Below, piece after piece: positions 36,773 through 48,128 of a stretch of DNA of 64,000 nucleotides. Below the pieces are notes generated by a model. That model worked only from the letters and a program-made list of their open reading frames with translations. It was not told the origin of the DNA and searched no databases. The stretch comes from Coriaria nepalensis. Lineage: Eukaryota; Streptophyta; Magnoliopsida; Cucurbitales; Coriariaceae. Numbering within the stretch: position 1 is the stretch's first letter; every line of letters starts with the position of its first letter. The stretch is from the NCBI GenBank assembly GCA_027186245.1, contig CP114481.1, positions 55,188,569 through 55,252,568 of the forward strand. The letters run 5' to 3'. Position numbers and translations under genes: made by a program.

Positions 36773-37436
36773 CGTTAGCTTTCTCCTCTACAAGTCTAGA
36801 ACCCACGCGCTCTCTCTCTCTCACTTTCTCTTTCTCAGACAAAAGCAGATTGAGTGGGGCGTTAAATATTTCTGGGTATTTTCGTGTTCTATGGAGAAAC
36901 ATAAAGTTGATGAAAGTGCTGTGAATGCAGTGTTGTTTGGGATGCGTACGATAGTTGGAAATGTAATAAAGATGATTAAACACGCATCTAGGAAACGAAT
37001 AATAATATTAAACACGCATCTCGAACGGATTCATAGGCTCGACAATCTCGAAAGGTCGATAGGTTAAAAAAGGTTGATAGTTTTGATGGATCAAGATTTT
37101 AATATCACGATAAGTCGATGAGTTCACGGATCGAAAGTTATATGGGTTGATGAGTTAACGATTATAATATTAATTTATTTTAATTTACTTAAAGAATAAG
37201 TAGAAGATAAATTTAAATTCTACAATAGATTTAATTATAGAAAACGTATAACTTAAATTGGAGTTGGAGTTCTATTTTATTTTAATAAATATATTTTTCT
37301 AAATTTTCTAGAAAAATATTCTTATTTACATAATATAAAAAAAGTATGGGCATGAAAATTCAGATTTAATCTCAAGAATTATAAGTATGTATTTATTAAT
37401 TTGTTATTTACGTACTTATTATCTATTATCTTATAT
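36773..37436. other. intergenic
   Basis: AT-rich spacer. A segment at 37010-37160 repeats GTCGATAGGTT-like and GATCGAAAG-like words, resembling the degenerate repeats at 61.8-62.5 kb, so it may be a piece of the same transposon family. No gene seen. Confidence 0.45.
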
Positions 37437-38103
37437 TTAGTCTTTTACACAAAAAGAGTACGAGTCTGAAATTTTCATGATAAAAAAAGTGTTCTTTAAT
37501 GTTTCTTCTTTCTCTCGATCCCTGCTTCCGGCACGAATTCTAACCATTCCGCCATCAAAAGTTTTCATGCCCCTCAAACTGCATGGTGAAACAAAAAACC
37601 CCATCATCTTTTGGTTGAATACAGTTCTGTACAATCTTCAACTCCAAAGCACCACCCTCAAACTGCAGCTTCAAAACCGGTGCCTCAAATATTGTCCCCG
37701 GCGAGGCTGCCTCTTCACTTCTTCAACCACACTTTGATGAAAATCTAGAGGCCAAAGGGACGGTGGAGTCCCGGTATCCAAAATAGCATTCCCTTTTGCA
37801 ATCACTCCCGACCTGTTAAATCCGACAAATGTATTGCCGACGGCAATTCCCTTTCAGTGTCAGATGATATAATATTAGGAGTGTTTTCAACGGCACTAAA
37901 CACAGAGAGAATTTTCTGCCTCCAACGGAAGAACCCACTTGAGAAACTATAGATAACGATGATCTTCCTATCCCAACTATCCCCATCTCGTTTTCACTAA
38001 ATGCGCCGGTGTTGTTATTCTCACATCCAAAAACAATATTAGTCAACGTAACTTTTTGGCCCTTTTTGGCCCGTTCTTGAAATTTTATTGACATGTCGAA
38101 CAT
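37437..38103 (-). pseudogene. pepsin-like aspartic protease fragment (A1, CDR1/nepenthesin type)
   Basis: The reading ending at 37816 contains TLTNIVFGCENNNTGAFSENEMGIVGIGRSSLSIVSQ and SSVGGRKFSLCLVP in order (positions about 38050-37900). These match the middle of plant atypical aspartic proteases. Downstream, in another frame, AKGNAILDTGTPPSLWPLDF (about 37810-37740) carries the second catalytic motif region. The N-terminal half with the first DTG is absent. This is a truncated, frameshifted remnant. Confidence 0.75.
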
Positions 38104-39691
38104 TATTATTGGTAAAAGTATAGAGTTAAGCTTATTTTTTATTTAAATCGTTACATGTCAAGTTTTATTACTCTAGATTACCTCTTTAAGTTCATATGTA
38201 AGTTTCTTCCCCTAAGTTCATGTAAGTTTCTTCGACGTCTACTCCTATTGTCTACTCCTTTATATGGCTTAATAATGCTAAGAAAATAATGAATAATGAG
38301 TTATTTGATTTATTTGAGATAATTAAGATTATTGAAAGTATATGATAATACATGATTAAGGATGGTCACAATAAAATAAATTAATGGAGATGATGATTTG
38401 GGTGTGGGTTTATTGAGTATTATTAGATTAACGGTGGATATTAGATATTCAATTGAATTTGAATGATTAATAATTTATTTAAAGTGTTTAAGGTTTATGA
38501 AGAAATCATATGATATGGATTAAACTCAGTTTATTAGAATTAGAAATTTTGAGAATTCATGAATATAATTATTATAGGTCAAGTTGAGTTTTATAATAAT
38601 TTAAATATCAGTTAGTTAGTATTAATATGAAAAATAATATGTGACAAATCTTCCATAATAGTTTACTATTTATTCATATTTGGTTTTACGATTGTTGATT
38701 TTTTGTTTCCAGAAATAGGTTTGTTGGAGACTTCTTTAACCGAATCCTCTTGAGACGGTTTGTTGGCAATCTTGTAGCATATCCTACTATGAGTAAATGT
38801 TATATGATTACGTAAAATATTTCAATTTCTTCATGCATGATGAATTATTTCATAAAAATTAATTGATTGGATATGGTTGTTTATGTTTGCTTATTGGATA
38901 TAAATGATTGGAATCGATAGTTTCTCATATAATTGTTTAATGAAAAACTTGGTTTTAAAAATATTATTTGAAAAGGGCATTCATTAAGCGGAACAATCAT
39001 ATATGAAACTAAGTTGCATATTAATTTTAAAATATATTTATGTTTTACGACATGCATATGAATTTTTGATAAATGCATGATTGTCATGAGTATAGTGATC
39101 ATGAATGAATCATACGATTAATGGATACATGTATATGCATGTGGATTTGACTGCAATATGAATTTGTGTATTGTATGATTCTGTAGCAAGTCATCAGAAT
39201 AACTAAAAATATTAGCAGTGTTAATAATTTTAGTATACTTCGATCTGTTATAAATATGACGTGTGCGAAGTCATTTCCCTCATCAATTGCTTTTACCGAT
39301 AGAAATAAAATAAAGGGGCTAATTTAGTGCAATTAGGGTTTGTCTCTTACAAGCTAGTAGTACGTACTTAGTCTGTTTCTTAGTTTCATATGCATTCTTC
39401 ATACGATTCATTCTCTACGTGGAACAGTGGAAGACATACCAAAAAAATAAAATAAAATTGTTTAGTCGAAGTTGAATCAGTTATAAAAATAAGTCAATTG
39501 TTTCCTCTAAAGCCGTAGATAATAGACCTAGACCGCCTCTCCAATCATCCCACCACTGATTTGTCTCTCTTTTTTGATTCCTTAAATTTGTTTACTCAAA
39601 CAAGGCAAGAAAATAAGAAAATGTGCGAGGTTGATTGAAGAACAGGGCCATTACCATCGATCAATCAGTAATCATTATCGTTTCCTTGATC
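38104..39691. other. long AT-rich gene-free stretch
   Basis: Very AT-rich with no recognisable gene, repeat structure or transposon domain by eye. The segment from about 39350 may be promoter for the downstream ORF. Confidence 0.55.
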
Positions 39692-40354
39692 ATGGAAATC
39701 CAGAAAACGCTCGATGATGCCCCTATTTCATGTCAAGATGATGAATATCATCTGAAACATGAGCAAATGGACATAGATTCCTCCTCCTCCTCAACCGCGG
39801 TGAATAGTAATGCCGGCGGCCATGCACCACTCTCGGCTCCCCTTGTTGCCGCCAAAATCCACTTGAAACGACGCTTGCCCTCGTCGTTTCTCCTTCTCCC
39901 CAACCCATGTCAAGAACCCAGACCCAAGAAATCTGATAATCTCTTCCTGCCCAGAAAAAAGATTCTTCGCAGATCCCGTTTTGGCCCCTCATCAGCAGCT
40001 GTGGGCCCTCCTCCTGCTCCACCGTCGAATAATCTTCAAACCCCTAATGGACCATCTACTGCGGGACCTACTCACCATGATCAGTACCTAACCCACCATG
40101 CAAATGATCAGCATTCTGCGACGAATCCTGAACTTAAAATACTGCCTCATGTACGGCCACCCTTTCCTGGTCCTAGCCCTTCGGCGGCCAAATCAAATTC
40201 AAAGAAAGAGACCAAGAATACTACCGTTCCTACTACTGCACTCTCTGGATCGTCAAGTACGAGTACGGATGCCATGATCAAGAAGCTTAAAGAAATTAGA
40301 TTAGAATCCAAGAACGACCCATGTCGACAAGGTGATCGATCATCATCAAGGTGA
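39692..40354 (+). CDS. uncharacterised low-complexity protein
   Basis: An open reading of 220 residues from the first ATG; the frame is open further upstream but without an ATG. Composition is Ser/Pro/Asn/Thr-rich. A basic patch KIHLKRRLPSSFLLLP and a second PRKKILRRSRFGP (about residues 53-100) could be nuclear-localisation signals. A C-terminal KKLKEIRLESKN helix follows. GC content is higher than in the flanks and no stops interrupt. I do not recognise a family. It could be a lineage-specific gene or a fortuitous ORF. No intron is needed. Confidence 0.45.
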   Translation: MEIQKTLDDAPISCQDDEYHLKHEQMDIDSSSSSTAVNSNAGGHAPLSAPLVAAKIHLKRRLPSSFLLLPNPCQEPRPKKSDNLFLPRKKILRRSRFGPSSAAVGPPPAPPSNNLQTPNGPSTAGPTHHDQYLTHHANDQHSATNPELKILPHVRPPFPGPSPSAAKSNSKKETKNTTVPTTALSGSSSTSTDAMIKKLKEIRLESKNDPCRQGDRSSSR

Positions 40355-40914
40355 TGTCTTGCCGATTTTCTTTCAGGATCAGATTAAAAAGATAAATGCC
40401 TAAAAGTTTCCTGAATCAGTAAGGATCAATCCTGTTTTACTGTTACGTATTACAGTCTGCTTTTTGGAAGTTTCTGTCTCGATGATCATGATATTGACTC
40501 CCCACCTTCTCTTTATCATGATTCATTTGATGTCACAACTTAATTCTTCAGTCGATCTCCATTTAATTCCCACCAATAATTAACTCCTATACCCAAAATA
40601 AACCAGCACGAGGAAAAAAAGAAAGAAAGTGAAATTGGTGACTAAACGTTCCATTTGAATTAAAATTTACATAAGAGTAGGTGTTGGACATAAAACACAC
40701 TTTTTATCTTTTAACTTTATTTATTTATTCGTAAACAACATGCATGCATGAACCACTTAAACATAAACAAACCGACACTATCAAAAACATACAAGGCCAT
40801 CTTAAAATTGGTCATCATCATCCTACCACAGCCGTTGGATCTAGTGAACTCCTGGATTTACCATCACCAATCGTAGAAAATATTCAAGTACACGGCGGTG
40901 CAGGTAAAGAATAC
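40355..40914. other. intergenic / oleosin 3' flank
   Basis: No gene recognised. It separates the plus-strand ORF from the convergent oleosin gene and includes the oleosin 3'-UTR. Confidence 0.5.
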
Positions 40915-41367
40915 TTAACCCTGATGACCACCACCAGTATGCTGCTGAGTAAACTGCCCCGCCCGGTCCTTCATCTCCTGAGCCTTCCCGGCCAGCTTCT
41001 GGCGCGCCTGATCCAGCTGGTCTGCACCAGGTGGGTGTTTCCCGGTCATGTACCTGTAGATCCACGATAACACACTGATCGCGGCCACACCGAATCCACC
41101 CGAGCTTAAGAACCCGAGCATCATAAGAGACACAGCGATCACAGCAGGGATCAGAACTGGACTGAACAAGACCAGCATCGGTGTAGCCACGGTTAGAGCG
41201 ATGATCGTGCCGGCTAGGATCAAAGCAGAGAGTACCAGGAGGGACCCACCTGCTGTGGCCGCAGTGGCGGCCCTGACGACTTGGTAAGATAGTGGCTGCC
41301 TGCGCTCGGAGCCTTGTAGGCCGTACAGATGTTGGAGCTGGCCATACTGATGTTGCGTATCAGCCAT
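40915..41367 (-). CDS. oleosin
   Basis: A single-exon gene of 150 residues. A hydrophilic N-terminus (about 1-35, Gln-rich) leads into a roughly 70-residue uninterrupted hydrophobic hairpin. The hairpin has the diagnostic proline knot P63-x5-S69-P70-x3-P74. An amphipathic C-terminal helix follows ([21 protein letters not shown]). Oleosins coat seed and pollen oil bodies and keep them from fusing. Length and termini fit a seed H- or L-type isoform; I did not assign which. The start is the ATG that gives a normal short N-terminus. The upstream region has a TATA box, two G-boxes and RY motifs, as expected for seed expression. Confidence 0.95.
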   Translation of the reverse strand: MADTQHQYGQLQHLYGLQGSERRQPLSYQVVRAATAATAGGSLLVLSALILAGTIIALTVATPMLVLFSPVLIPAVIAVSLMMLGFLSSGGFGVAAISVLSWIYRYMTGKHPPGADQLDQARQKLAGKAQEMKDRAGQFTQQHTGGGHQG

Positions 41368-41436
41368 TGGATCAATGATCTTTAATTTCTCTGATATGAT
41401 AAAAGGGTTCGAGTTGCGATGAGAGTGGCGACCTTC

Positions 41437-41545
41437 TTTATAGACAGAATGATGGAGGTGGTGGATGAATTGGTGGGCCAGGTTGCACGTGTTGGGAAAG
41501 TGCGCCACGTGTTAAGAAGCTCTTCATGCATGCCTTGCATGTAAA
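41437..41545 (-). promoter_or_regulatory. oleosin promoter: TATA box, two G-box/ABRE, RY elements
   Basis: On the minus strand TATAAA lies at 41442-41437, about 70 bp upstream of the ATG. CACGTG occurs at 41486-41491 and 41506-41511. CATGCATG occurs at 41525-41532, with GCATG nearby at 41537-41541. This ABRE plus RY combination is the known target of ABI5-type bZIP and ABI3/FUS3/LEC2 B3 factors in maturing seeds. Confidence 0.8.
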
Positions 41546-41893
41546 TGAAGTGGCTGATGCTCGAAGACACGTTCATTTCCTCTCCCTCATTCCCTCTCTT
41601 TTTCTCCTCCTTCTTATATTTATTATATTATTATCTTTTCTAATTTTTTTTTTGTTTAATGTGAATTTATCTTTAAAAGTTAGCCAGCTGCCATCCCACC
41701 CCCAAGGCACGTAGCTCCTGAGGGCCCAGAATAACTGCGCCTTCCTGCTCAGTAGATTAGAAATGATGGATATATGGTGTTTGATATAGTGCATGAGACA
41801 ATAAATCCAAAACTATCTGGCCTCAACATTTCTATTGAGTAGCCTAAGAATCCATCTCTGGTACTTCATCGTTCGACAATGTCATTACCAGAA
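41546..41893. other. oleosin upstream region
   Basis: CT-rich then T-rich sequence with no gene, lying between the oleosin promoter elements and the end of the first MATH pseudogene copy. Confidence 0.45.
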
Positions 41894-41896
41894 TGT

Positions 41897-42240
41897 TTAG
41901 ATATCGGCAGACTCCAAGACAGTGAGTAATTCGACTTCAATGATCAATGTATCATCTACCAAGTATCCCTTTAATTTATCATTCAAGTCATCCATAGACA
42001 GATACTCAAAAGAACCACAGCCATCTTGTTCAAGACTACACCAAGCATCATCACCTGGCAAGATACAGGGGCACAAAATCATATTCAAATTCCAGGATAA
42101 TAGAACTATAGAAGAAACATCAAAACCTACCTACATATCGATACAAGCTGCGTTTCGGGTTTTTCAATCAAAAAATGTATTTGGCATACAGTCTCTTGTC
42201 ATGAAGACTTTCTGATTCATCTAACACCAAGAAGAGAAAA
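41897..42240 (-). pseudogene. MATH-domain gene fragment (copy A)
   Basis: The minus strand has a partial exon with LDESESLHDKRLYAKYIF followed by a stop (about 42235-42160). After an intron-like gap comes an exon ending GYLVDDTLIIEVELLTVLESADI and TAA at 41897. These are the middle and end of a MATH (TRAF-like) domain of the plant type. The first MATH exons are missing. The same two exons exist in copy B at 44713-45072. Confidence 0.75.
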
Positions 42241-43150
42241 ACATTTGTGCCTTTTTTTTTGCTGAACTCCACGCGATTAGAGTCTTAATTTCCTAAATTC
42301 ACAAGAGACATAGTCAACGACATATATATGTATATATGTGAGAACCAAGCTCTTTCTTAGTCAAAAAATCAAAAAAGTTGAACAAAAAATAATTATAAGT
42401 CAATGGAACTAAATAATAATAATTGTAAGGATAGGGGTTAAATAATAAATTTTCAAATTTAAACCCCTTTGCCCTTTTTAATTCAGGCGGCAGTGAATAG
42501 AACAGAAGAAAGCTATTATTTTTCTTTCTCTCTCACTCTCGACTCTTCTCGCCCTTTCTCTCCGATTCCTTCGAATTAGAATTTCGTGGCTCAAAATCTT
42601 TGATGGAGGCTTCTTTAACTTCTGTTTATATTTAGCTCGAATCCGTCTTCAATTTCGAAAAAAAATGAATTTTTCTCTTCTATTTCAGAACCTTAAATCT
42701 CCAAAAGTTTCAATTTCTTTTTATTGGTTTATATGTAAGAATTTCTGATAATATCGATAGAAAATGGAGAATTTGAGGTAGCGGAATCAAATTGAAACAA
42801 GAACCCTGAATCCCAAAATTTTCAATTTCTTCTTCTTGGCCTATATGGAAAGTGTTTATGATATTCGAATAGATTGATATTGTTGGACTGATACTGAATT
42901 CGAGTTTTTCTTAATAAAATTGAGATAATTTAGAGTTATTGAAGAAATTGATTAGTATACGTTACTGTGATACAAGGAAAAAGAAGAAAGAAATAGTTTG
43001 ATTATGGGGTTGCTGGAATATTAAGAAATCATGGTGACTGTAAGAAAAAAAAAAAAAGAAACAACTCCATTCGAGTACAGTAAAAACTCAAGTAGAATGT
43101 AGGCTTTTATATAGCCTGAGAACTACATGGACTTTTATATAGTAAAAAAC
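42241..43150. other. intergenic between MATH copies
   Basis: A CT-rich stretch near 42520-42570, then AT-rich sequence that looks like a plus-strand leader (several GT...AG-like stretches) but has no lasting reading frame. Possibly the remnant of another gene's 5' end. Confidence 0.4.
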
Positions 43151-44190
43151 ACATGCCAATTCATAACAAACTGAACCATAATGGATTATATCATTAGATC
43201 TGAGTGTATCTTCAACAAAAGAGTCATATCTTCATCATGTCATCGCCATGTTTCCAGCTCTGGTTAGTACTTGAGAAGCATTACTTGCAAAGTTGCAATC
43301 CTTTATATTTCTAAGGCCGAACACTAATTTGAAATTATCTAATCAATGCAGGCATGCAGGATTATGTTCAGGACCACATTAAGCCACTGAAGAAAAAGAC
43401 AGTGGGACTAATCGAAGCAATTTTAGCATTAGATTAAAGCATAGCAAAATATACGCTACACAACCTACAGAAACGGCAAAATTTTATTTCTTTTGGACCC
43501 AATAAATATTTTAAGTCAACCTAAAACCAAAAGTTGTTTCATCTTACAATCTTTAAAGAACCCATCAGCTATAATTGAAAATCTTCCCATAAAATAAGGA
43601 GACAGAGGGAGAGAGAGATCTAAGCAGGAAGACTATGCTATATAAAAATAACAAAAAAGTGCAGGATATAAACCAGATCTTGACGTGGATAACGAGCACT
43701 CAGCAAGAACAAAGATCATCTTTAGACAAGAGAAATGATCGTAATCACAAACAGCAAGCTAATACGCATCTCAAAGCATAAAGACCAAAACTTTAGAGTT
43801 TAGAGGGAGATAAAAAGACGTTGAGCAGAGAAGCGAGATTTTTTAAGTAAACCTGAATGTGCGAACAAAATCTGTGAAGATAGAGAGAAGAAGTACGTAC
43901 CAAGTGAGAAACAGAAAGAGAACAAGAGAAGAGAGAGATAGCGAGGTTACCAGTTGAGTTGTTGAAGCGTATCGAGGAAGACAACTAGTCGAGCGGGTGA
44001 AGCGTCGTGTGGAGGAGTACGTAAAGGCAGGCAGGCACTTGGGGAGAAAGATGTAGTAGAGATTTCAGTCCATTGCAATAGTTGCTTCCGCAAAGACAAG
44101 TTGCGGGTTACGTGGATTTGTGGCCAAGTTTGAGGGGTGTACATCGGTATAATCAAGTAAACTAATGGATAGAAGTCTAAATTATACAAA
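43150..44190 (-). repeat. duplicated 5' segment of MATH gene (copy A)
   Basis: This segment shares stretches with 47240-47868. Shared pieces include CCAATTCATAACAAACTG at 43157 and 47243, TTGAAAATCTTCCCAT at 43577 and 47601, and GTAATCACAAACAGCAA at 43741 and 47660. A first-exon-like reading ends FLDTLQQLNW here and FIDTLPQLNY there. It marks the upstream end of each MATH copy on the minus strand. Confidence 0.7.
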
Positions 44191-44712
44191 AATTAGAGGC
44201 CGGGCCTAATTTTGGAAATTTAATTTGGATGAGATTGCCTCGTTCTGCATAGAGAGGCAGCATGGCCATCCGGCGGGGCCGAGCATTTGAGTGGTTAACT
44301 GTTTCATTGCAAAAATGAAACAGTCGATTAACTTATAGGTTAAATTTTTTTAGAGAAGTTAGCCCATTTGGTACCTAACCAATAGTTATCCGTCGGTTAA
44401 CGGTCGGTGAAGTATACATGCAGTTAACCGCCACATTTTTGACCCGTCGATCGACCTGTTTGAATTTTTCGGTCGATAACTTTCGGTGACGGTTAATTTA
44501 CTTTTTATAACTTTATCATCTTAAATATAAATTTTGTATCATTAAGGGTTAATACTAAAACATAAATTACTAGGAACTTGCCATAGCGATGACTAAACTA
44601 ATTAAGTCCATGCTCTCTGATCATAAACTTAACTAAGCTCACATTTCCAATGACTAGCCCTAGAACCATAATCCGTGCTTTTTCATCTTTGACGAAATAA
44701 TTACCGTCATGT
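44191..44712. other. repeat-like spacer
   Basis: Contains several GGTTAAC/GTTAACC words and a GCCATCCGGCGGGGCC segment, which suggests a small degraded transposon. I could not define its ends. Confidence 0.35.
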
Positions 44713-46095
44713 TCAAATATCGGAAGACTCTGATACGAGTAGTATTTTAGCTTCAACGATCAATGTATCATCCACGAGGTATTCAGATGATTCATCCTTC
44801 AATACCTGCATCGACAAAAATTCCGGAAAACCAAATCCAACACCATCGGGCCTAAGGCAATGCTGACCTGCAAGAATGAAAGACCGAGCACAAAATGGCA
44901 TGTTACAGACAACATGAAGTGAGAGAAAACAATTAGGAAGTAGAAGAAACCGACATGTAAATTCATGATGGTCGCAGCCTTTTTGGTTTCGTACTCGCAA
45001 ATTGTATTCAGCATACAATTTCTTCCCACAAAGATTTTCTGACTCGTCTAAACACAGGTAGAGAGAAATCATCGCTTCTCTTATGAAGAGTTGAATTTTC
45101 CTGAACTCACAAGAAAGAAAGAAAAAGAAAATCTATTGAGGATGCAAACAAAGAAAGAAAAGGAAAATGTAATAGTGATCATGTTGCATAAGTTAATACG
45201 AACCATTTATGCTGATTTTACAAACAATGATTGTGAACCATAAAAGTTTTCGTCGAGTTTTGAGAAGCAGGGTAGATTCCAACTAAAATAACTGTATTGA
45301 GGTTCGTTCACAAACTTCAAACTCTCCCCTTGTGTCCTTGGGCAACTTACAGCAAAAATTTATACTCCAAAAGCACAACATTCGTCAGAAAGGTAACCAT
45401 TTGAAGTCTCCTTGAAATCGGCATGCGAAAGCAAATAACTGAATCCCCATTCGGTCTTCATCTTGTGAAAGCGCCAAATTCTTTCATTAGCATCTACTAC
45501 AATGCTAATTTTGTTGAGAAACAAATTATATCATGCCATACTAAAATCAGAATCAACAGCAGATCAGACAGAGATTGCATGTGAATCATCGATCATACCT
45601 TGGATGGTTAAGTACTTATCCCGAATTTTATCCATCACAAAAAACTTGACATTTACCTTCACATCCCCACCAATAGGTAAGTTTTTGTCATCTGACACAG
45701 CTAGATATAAGGAAATGTGATAAGTCAAATTCATCATTGTATCTCCCCTTGGATATAGAATCAATCTCCTAAGGCCCAAAGTTGTTTGCACCAAGTCAAC
45801 TTCAAGAAATCAAAAGAGAAAGAAAAAACAACAGTTGATTCACTTACTAGTTAGTAATTACTAACAAGCAATTAACTTGCAAGGATGCAACAAAGAAGCA
45901 AAGTAAGAAGAGAAGTAAGCAAAAAAGCGAGAAGTTCATTAAGTTCGAAGATGAATGCTGACCACTTGTAGCCCGCCAACTTCGAACTTTCCTGATTCAC
46001 ATCGGTTTATATTCCTTGTCAACAATGTTGAGAATGATTCAATCTGGAAGACATAATGGGATGGAGGGGCATCTCTAATATATCTCAAAATTCCT
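44713..46095 (-). pseudogene. double-MATH-domain protein pseudogene (copy B)
   Basis: Minus-strand exons of a plant tandem-MATH protein remain in order. The first is about 46095-45970 (DAPPSHYVFQIESFSTLL, then FEVGG). The second is about 45773-45597 (RLILYPRGDTMMNLTYHISLYL to DKYLTIQ). The third, about 45500-45390, has RFHKMKTEWGFSYLLSHADFKE and ends with a TAA after CCAFGV. The second MATH domain remnant is at 45072-44713. One extra base after FEVGG shifts the frame before the YKW donor, and the TAA cuts the first domain. MATH-only plant proteins often serve as substrate adaptors or autophagy regulators; this copy is unlikely to work. Confidence 0.8.
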
Positions 46096-46200
46096 GAAAA
46101 ATCACATGAGCAAAAATGGATAAGCTAACTCAAAGAAAAGAAAGAATTAGAGTACATCATATATAAATTATAGAACGAGAAGAGAGAATGCAAGTATACC

Positions 46201-47217
46201 TTAATCATCAACTTGGGTAGGTTGAACTTCTCCCATCTCAGACACAACCTCATGCTCCTCAGGTTCGTCACCCAATTTAGGCTTCATGGGGTTCACTTTG
46301 GGATAGATGTCTCTGAGGCGTCCACAGGCCAGAAAAAACCCATCCTTGATGGCTTTCTGCCTGAGGCTGTGGTACTTGGAAGAAGCGAGGAAATCCTTCT
46401 CCCATTCCTCTTGGAGCTGAGGAAGGCTAGCTTTGAGAGCCCCAAGTTCCTTTTCAGAGACCTTCAAGGCTTCAATGGTTGCTTCCTTCTCTTCTCTGCA
46501 TAGGACGTAATCCCGTGTAGCTTGCTTCCTCGCCTCAGCCTCTTCTTTCCTTGCCTCCACTTCCCTCCTCCTTGCCTCAGTCTCAGCCTCCAGATACTCA
46601 ATCAGCCCTTCCTTCTCTGCTTGAAAGTCAGCAACCAACCTCTTCTCAATAAAGAGCTCCTGCTTGAGCTGCTCAATTTCTTTTCGAAGACGGTCAGTTT
46701 CTTCAAGATTAGTTGAAAGGACAGGGGATCCGATAACTGCACCGTCCATCAAAAACTGGGCAAAGTTAAATGAAACGGGGGTCAAGCAAGGGAGAATATT
46801 AGGAAAAAAGAAAAAAAAAAAAAAAAAGGAAAGAGATGCAAAAGTAACACTGAATGTCCTTACTAAGGAGTTTATGAACTGATCGTGACTCTGTGCAGGC
46901 ACCCTGGTGCATACACTTTTGGGGATTAGCCGGGCAATCTTCTTTGCAAATAGCCCGAGGGTATCTGTTGTGACCCTCGGCCCGAATGAGGAGGAAGAGC
47001 CTTCCGCAGCCTTTTCACTGTCCGAGGCCTGAGTTTTGGCGTTTGGCTGAGAAGCAAGCTTGGGAGGAGGGAGAGGTGGAGAAGTAGAGCATGTACTATA
47101 TATACCATGTTCATCAATTCCATTAGAGTAAACAGCAGAGGTTTTGCGTTTCTTGGATCCGTTTTCAATGAAAAAAATGGTTGCCTTCCACTGATCTCCC
47201 TGTTGTGCATGAACCAA
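46201..47217 (-). CDS. coiled-coil protein, transposon-associated candidate (uncertain exons)
   Basis: The minus strand is open for 338 codons, but no ATG opens it, so the 5' end is probably an exon or intron boundary. The N-terminal part is Ser/Pro-rich and includes DTLGLFAKKIARLIPKSV. A Phe run (46800-46830) is polypyrimidine translation and probably an unspliced intron ending near 46770. After it, FLMDGAVIGSPVLSTNLEETDRL leads into a long Glu/Lys/Arg coiled coil (ending about residue 270) and an acidic C-terminus. This layout resembles gag-like or transposon-linked plant proteins, but I cannot name the family. It sits inside the split MATH copy B, between its first exon and its MATH exons. 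Confidence 0.45.
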   Translation of the reverse strand: MVHAQQGDQWKATIFFIENGSKKRKTSAVYSNGIDEHGIYSTCSTSPPLPPPKLASQPNAKTQASDSEKAAEGSSSSFGPRVTTDTLGLFAKKIARLIPKSVCTRVPAQSHDQFINSLVRTFSVTFASLSFFFFFFFFPNILPCLTPVSFNFAQFLMDGAVIGSPVLSTNLEETDRLRKEIEQLKQELFIEKRLVADFQAEKEGLIEYLEAETEARRREVEARKEEAEARKQATRDYVLCREEKEATIEALKVSEKELGALKASLPQLQEEWEKDFLASSKYHSLRQKAIKDGFFLACGRLRDIYPKVNPMKPKLGDEPEEHEVVSEMGEVQPTQVDD

Positions 47218-47239
47218 TGAGCACTATTTCAAACCCTAA

Positions 47240-47868
47240 TGCCAATTCATAACAAACTGCACCAAAAAATGCTTCTCTTTCAAGCATATCTTTCTTATTC
47301 ATGTAAATAGGACCGATATGATAGGTATGATAATATTAGGAATAAGTTTGCTAGTTAATTTCTGTGGGTTTTGACCTACTTCTCCGCCTAAACCCTTTTT
47401 CTCAATTTTAATTAACTTTCATTAAAAAAAAAAAAAAAAAAGGTGATCTAATCGATTCAGCATTCTGTTCAGAACTACGCTACATCCTACAGAAATTTCA
47501 AATTTTTTTTTCTCTTTTTTACCCAATAAATTTATATTAATCGGCCTAAAAAGAAAAATTTGTTTCAACTTTCAATATTTAAAGAACTCATAAACTTAAA
47601 TTGAAAATCTTCCCATGAACTTAAAGAAAAAAGATAATTTTAAGACAAGATGAGTGATCGTAATCACAAACAGCAAATCACGTACCCAAGTGAGAAACAG
47701 AAAGCGAAAGAGAGCAAATAAAGAGATAAGTAGGGTACATAGTTGAGTTGAGGAAGCGTGTCGATGAAGAAACTGGTGAAAGAAGAAGAAGAAGAAGAGG
47801 AGTGAACTACGTCCCTCAAAATAGACATGGCGAGAGAGACATGGGTCCCTCAAAATAGGAAGCTTCAA
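47240..47868 (-). repeat. duplicated 5' segment of MATH gene (copy B)
   Basis: Counterpart of 43150-44190. It has the first-exon-like reading (SFFIDTLPQLNY) with a CTT-encoded Ser run. A poly-A tract lies near 47424-47441. Confidence 0.65.
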
Positions 47869-48128
47869 AGCTACTTTATTGAAATATTTAATTAAAATAA
47901 CATATTCAAAATTCTAGGGAAAAATTACAAGAACATATCACATATCACATATCCTACTAGACCAGAGCTCAAATTTTAAATTGATTGCTAACTAAACTTG
48001 ATAAATATGAAAGCTGCCGCGGCGAACCGACCATAAGATTATTCAAAAGGAAGTTTAATTAAATTTTATGTTTTCTTACGATTAGCAAAAGGATAATCCC
48101 AAGTACCAACTTCACAACATTAACCTAT

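Noticed and set aside
43793..44189. Minus-strand ORFs as a separate gene
   Set aside because: They match the duplicated MATH leader and first exon; no independent domain.
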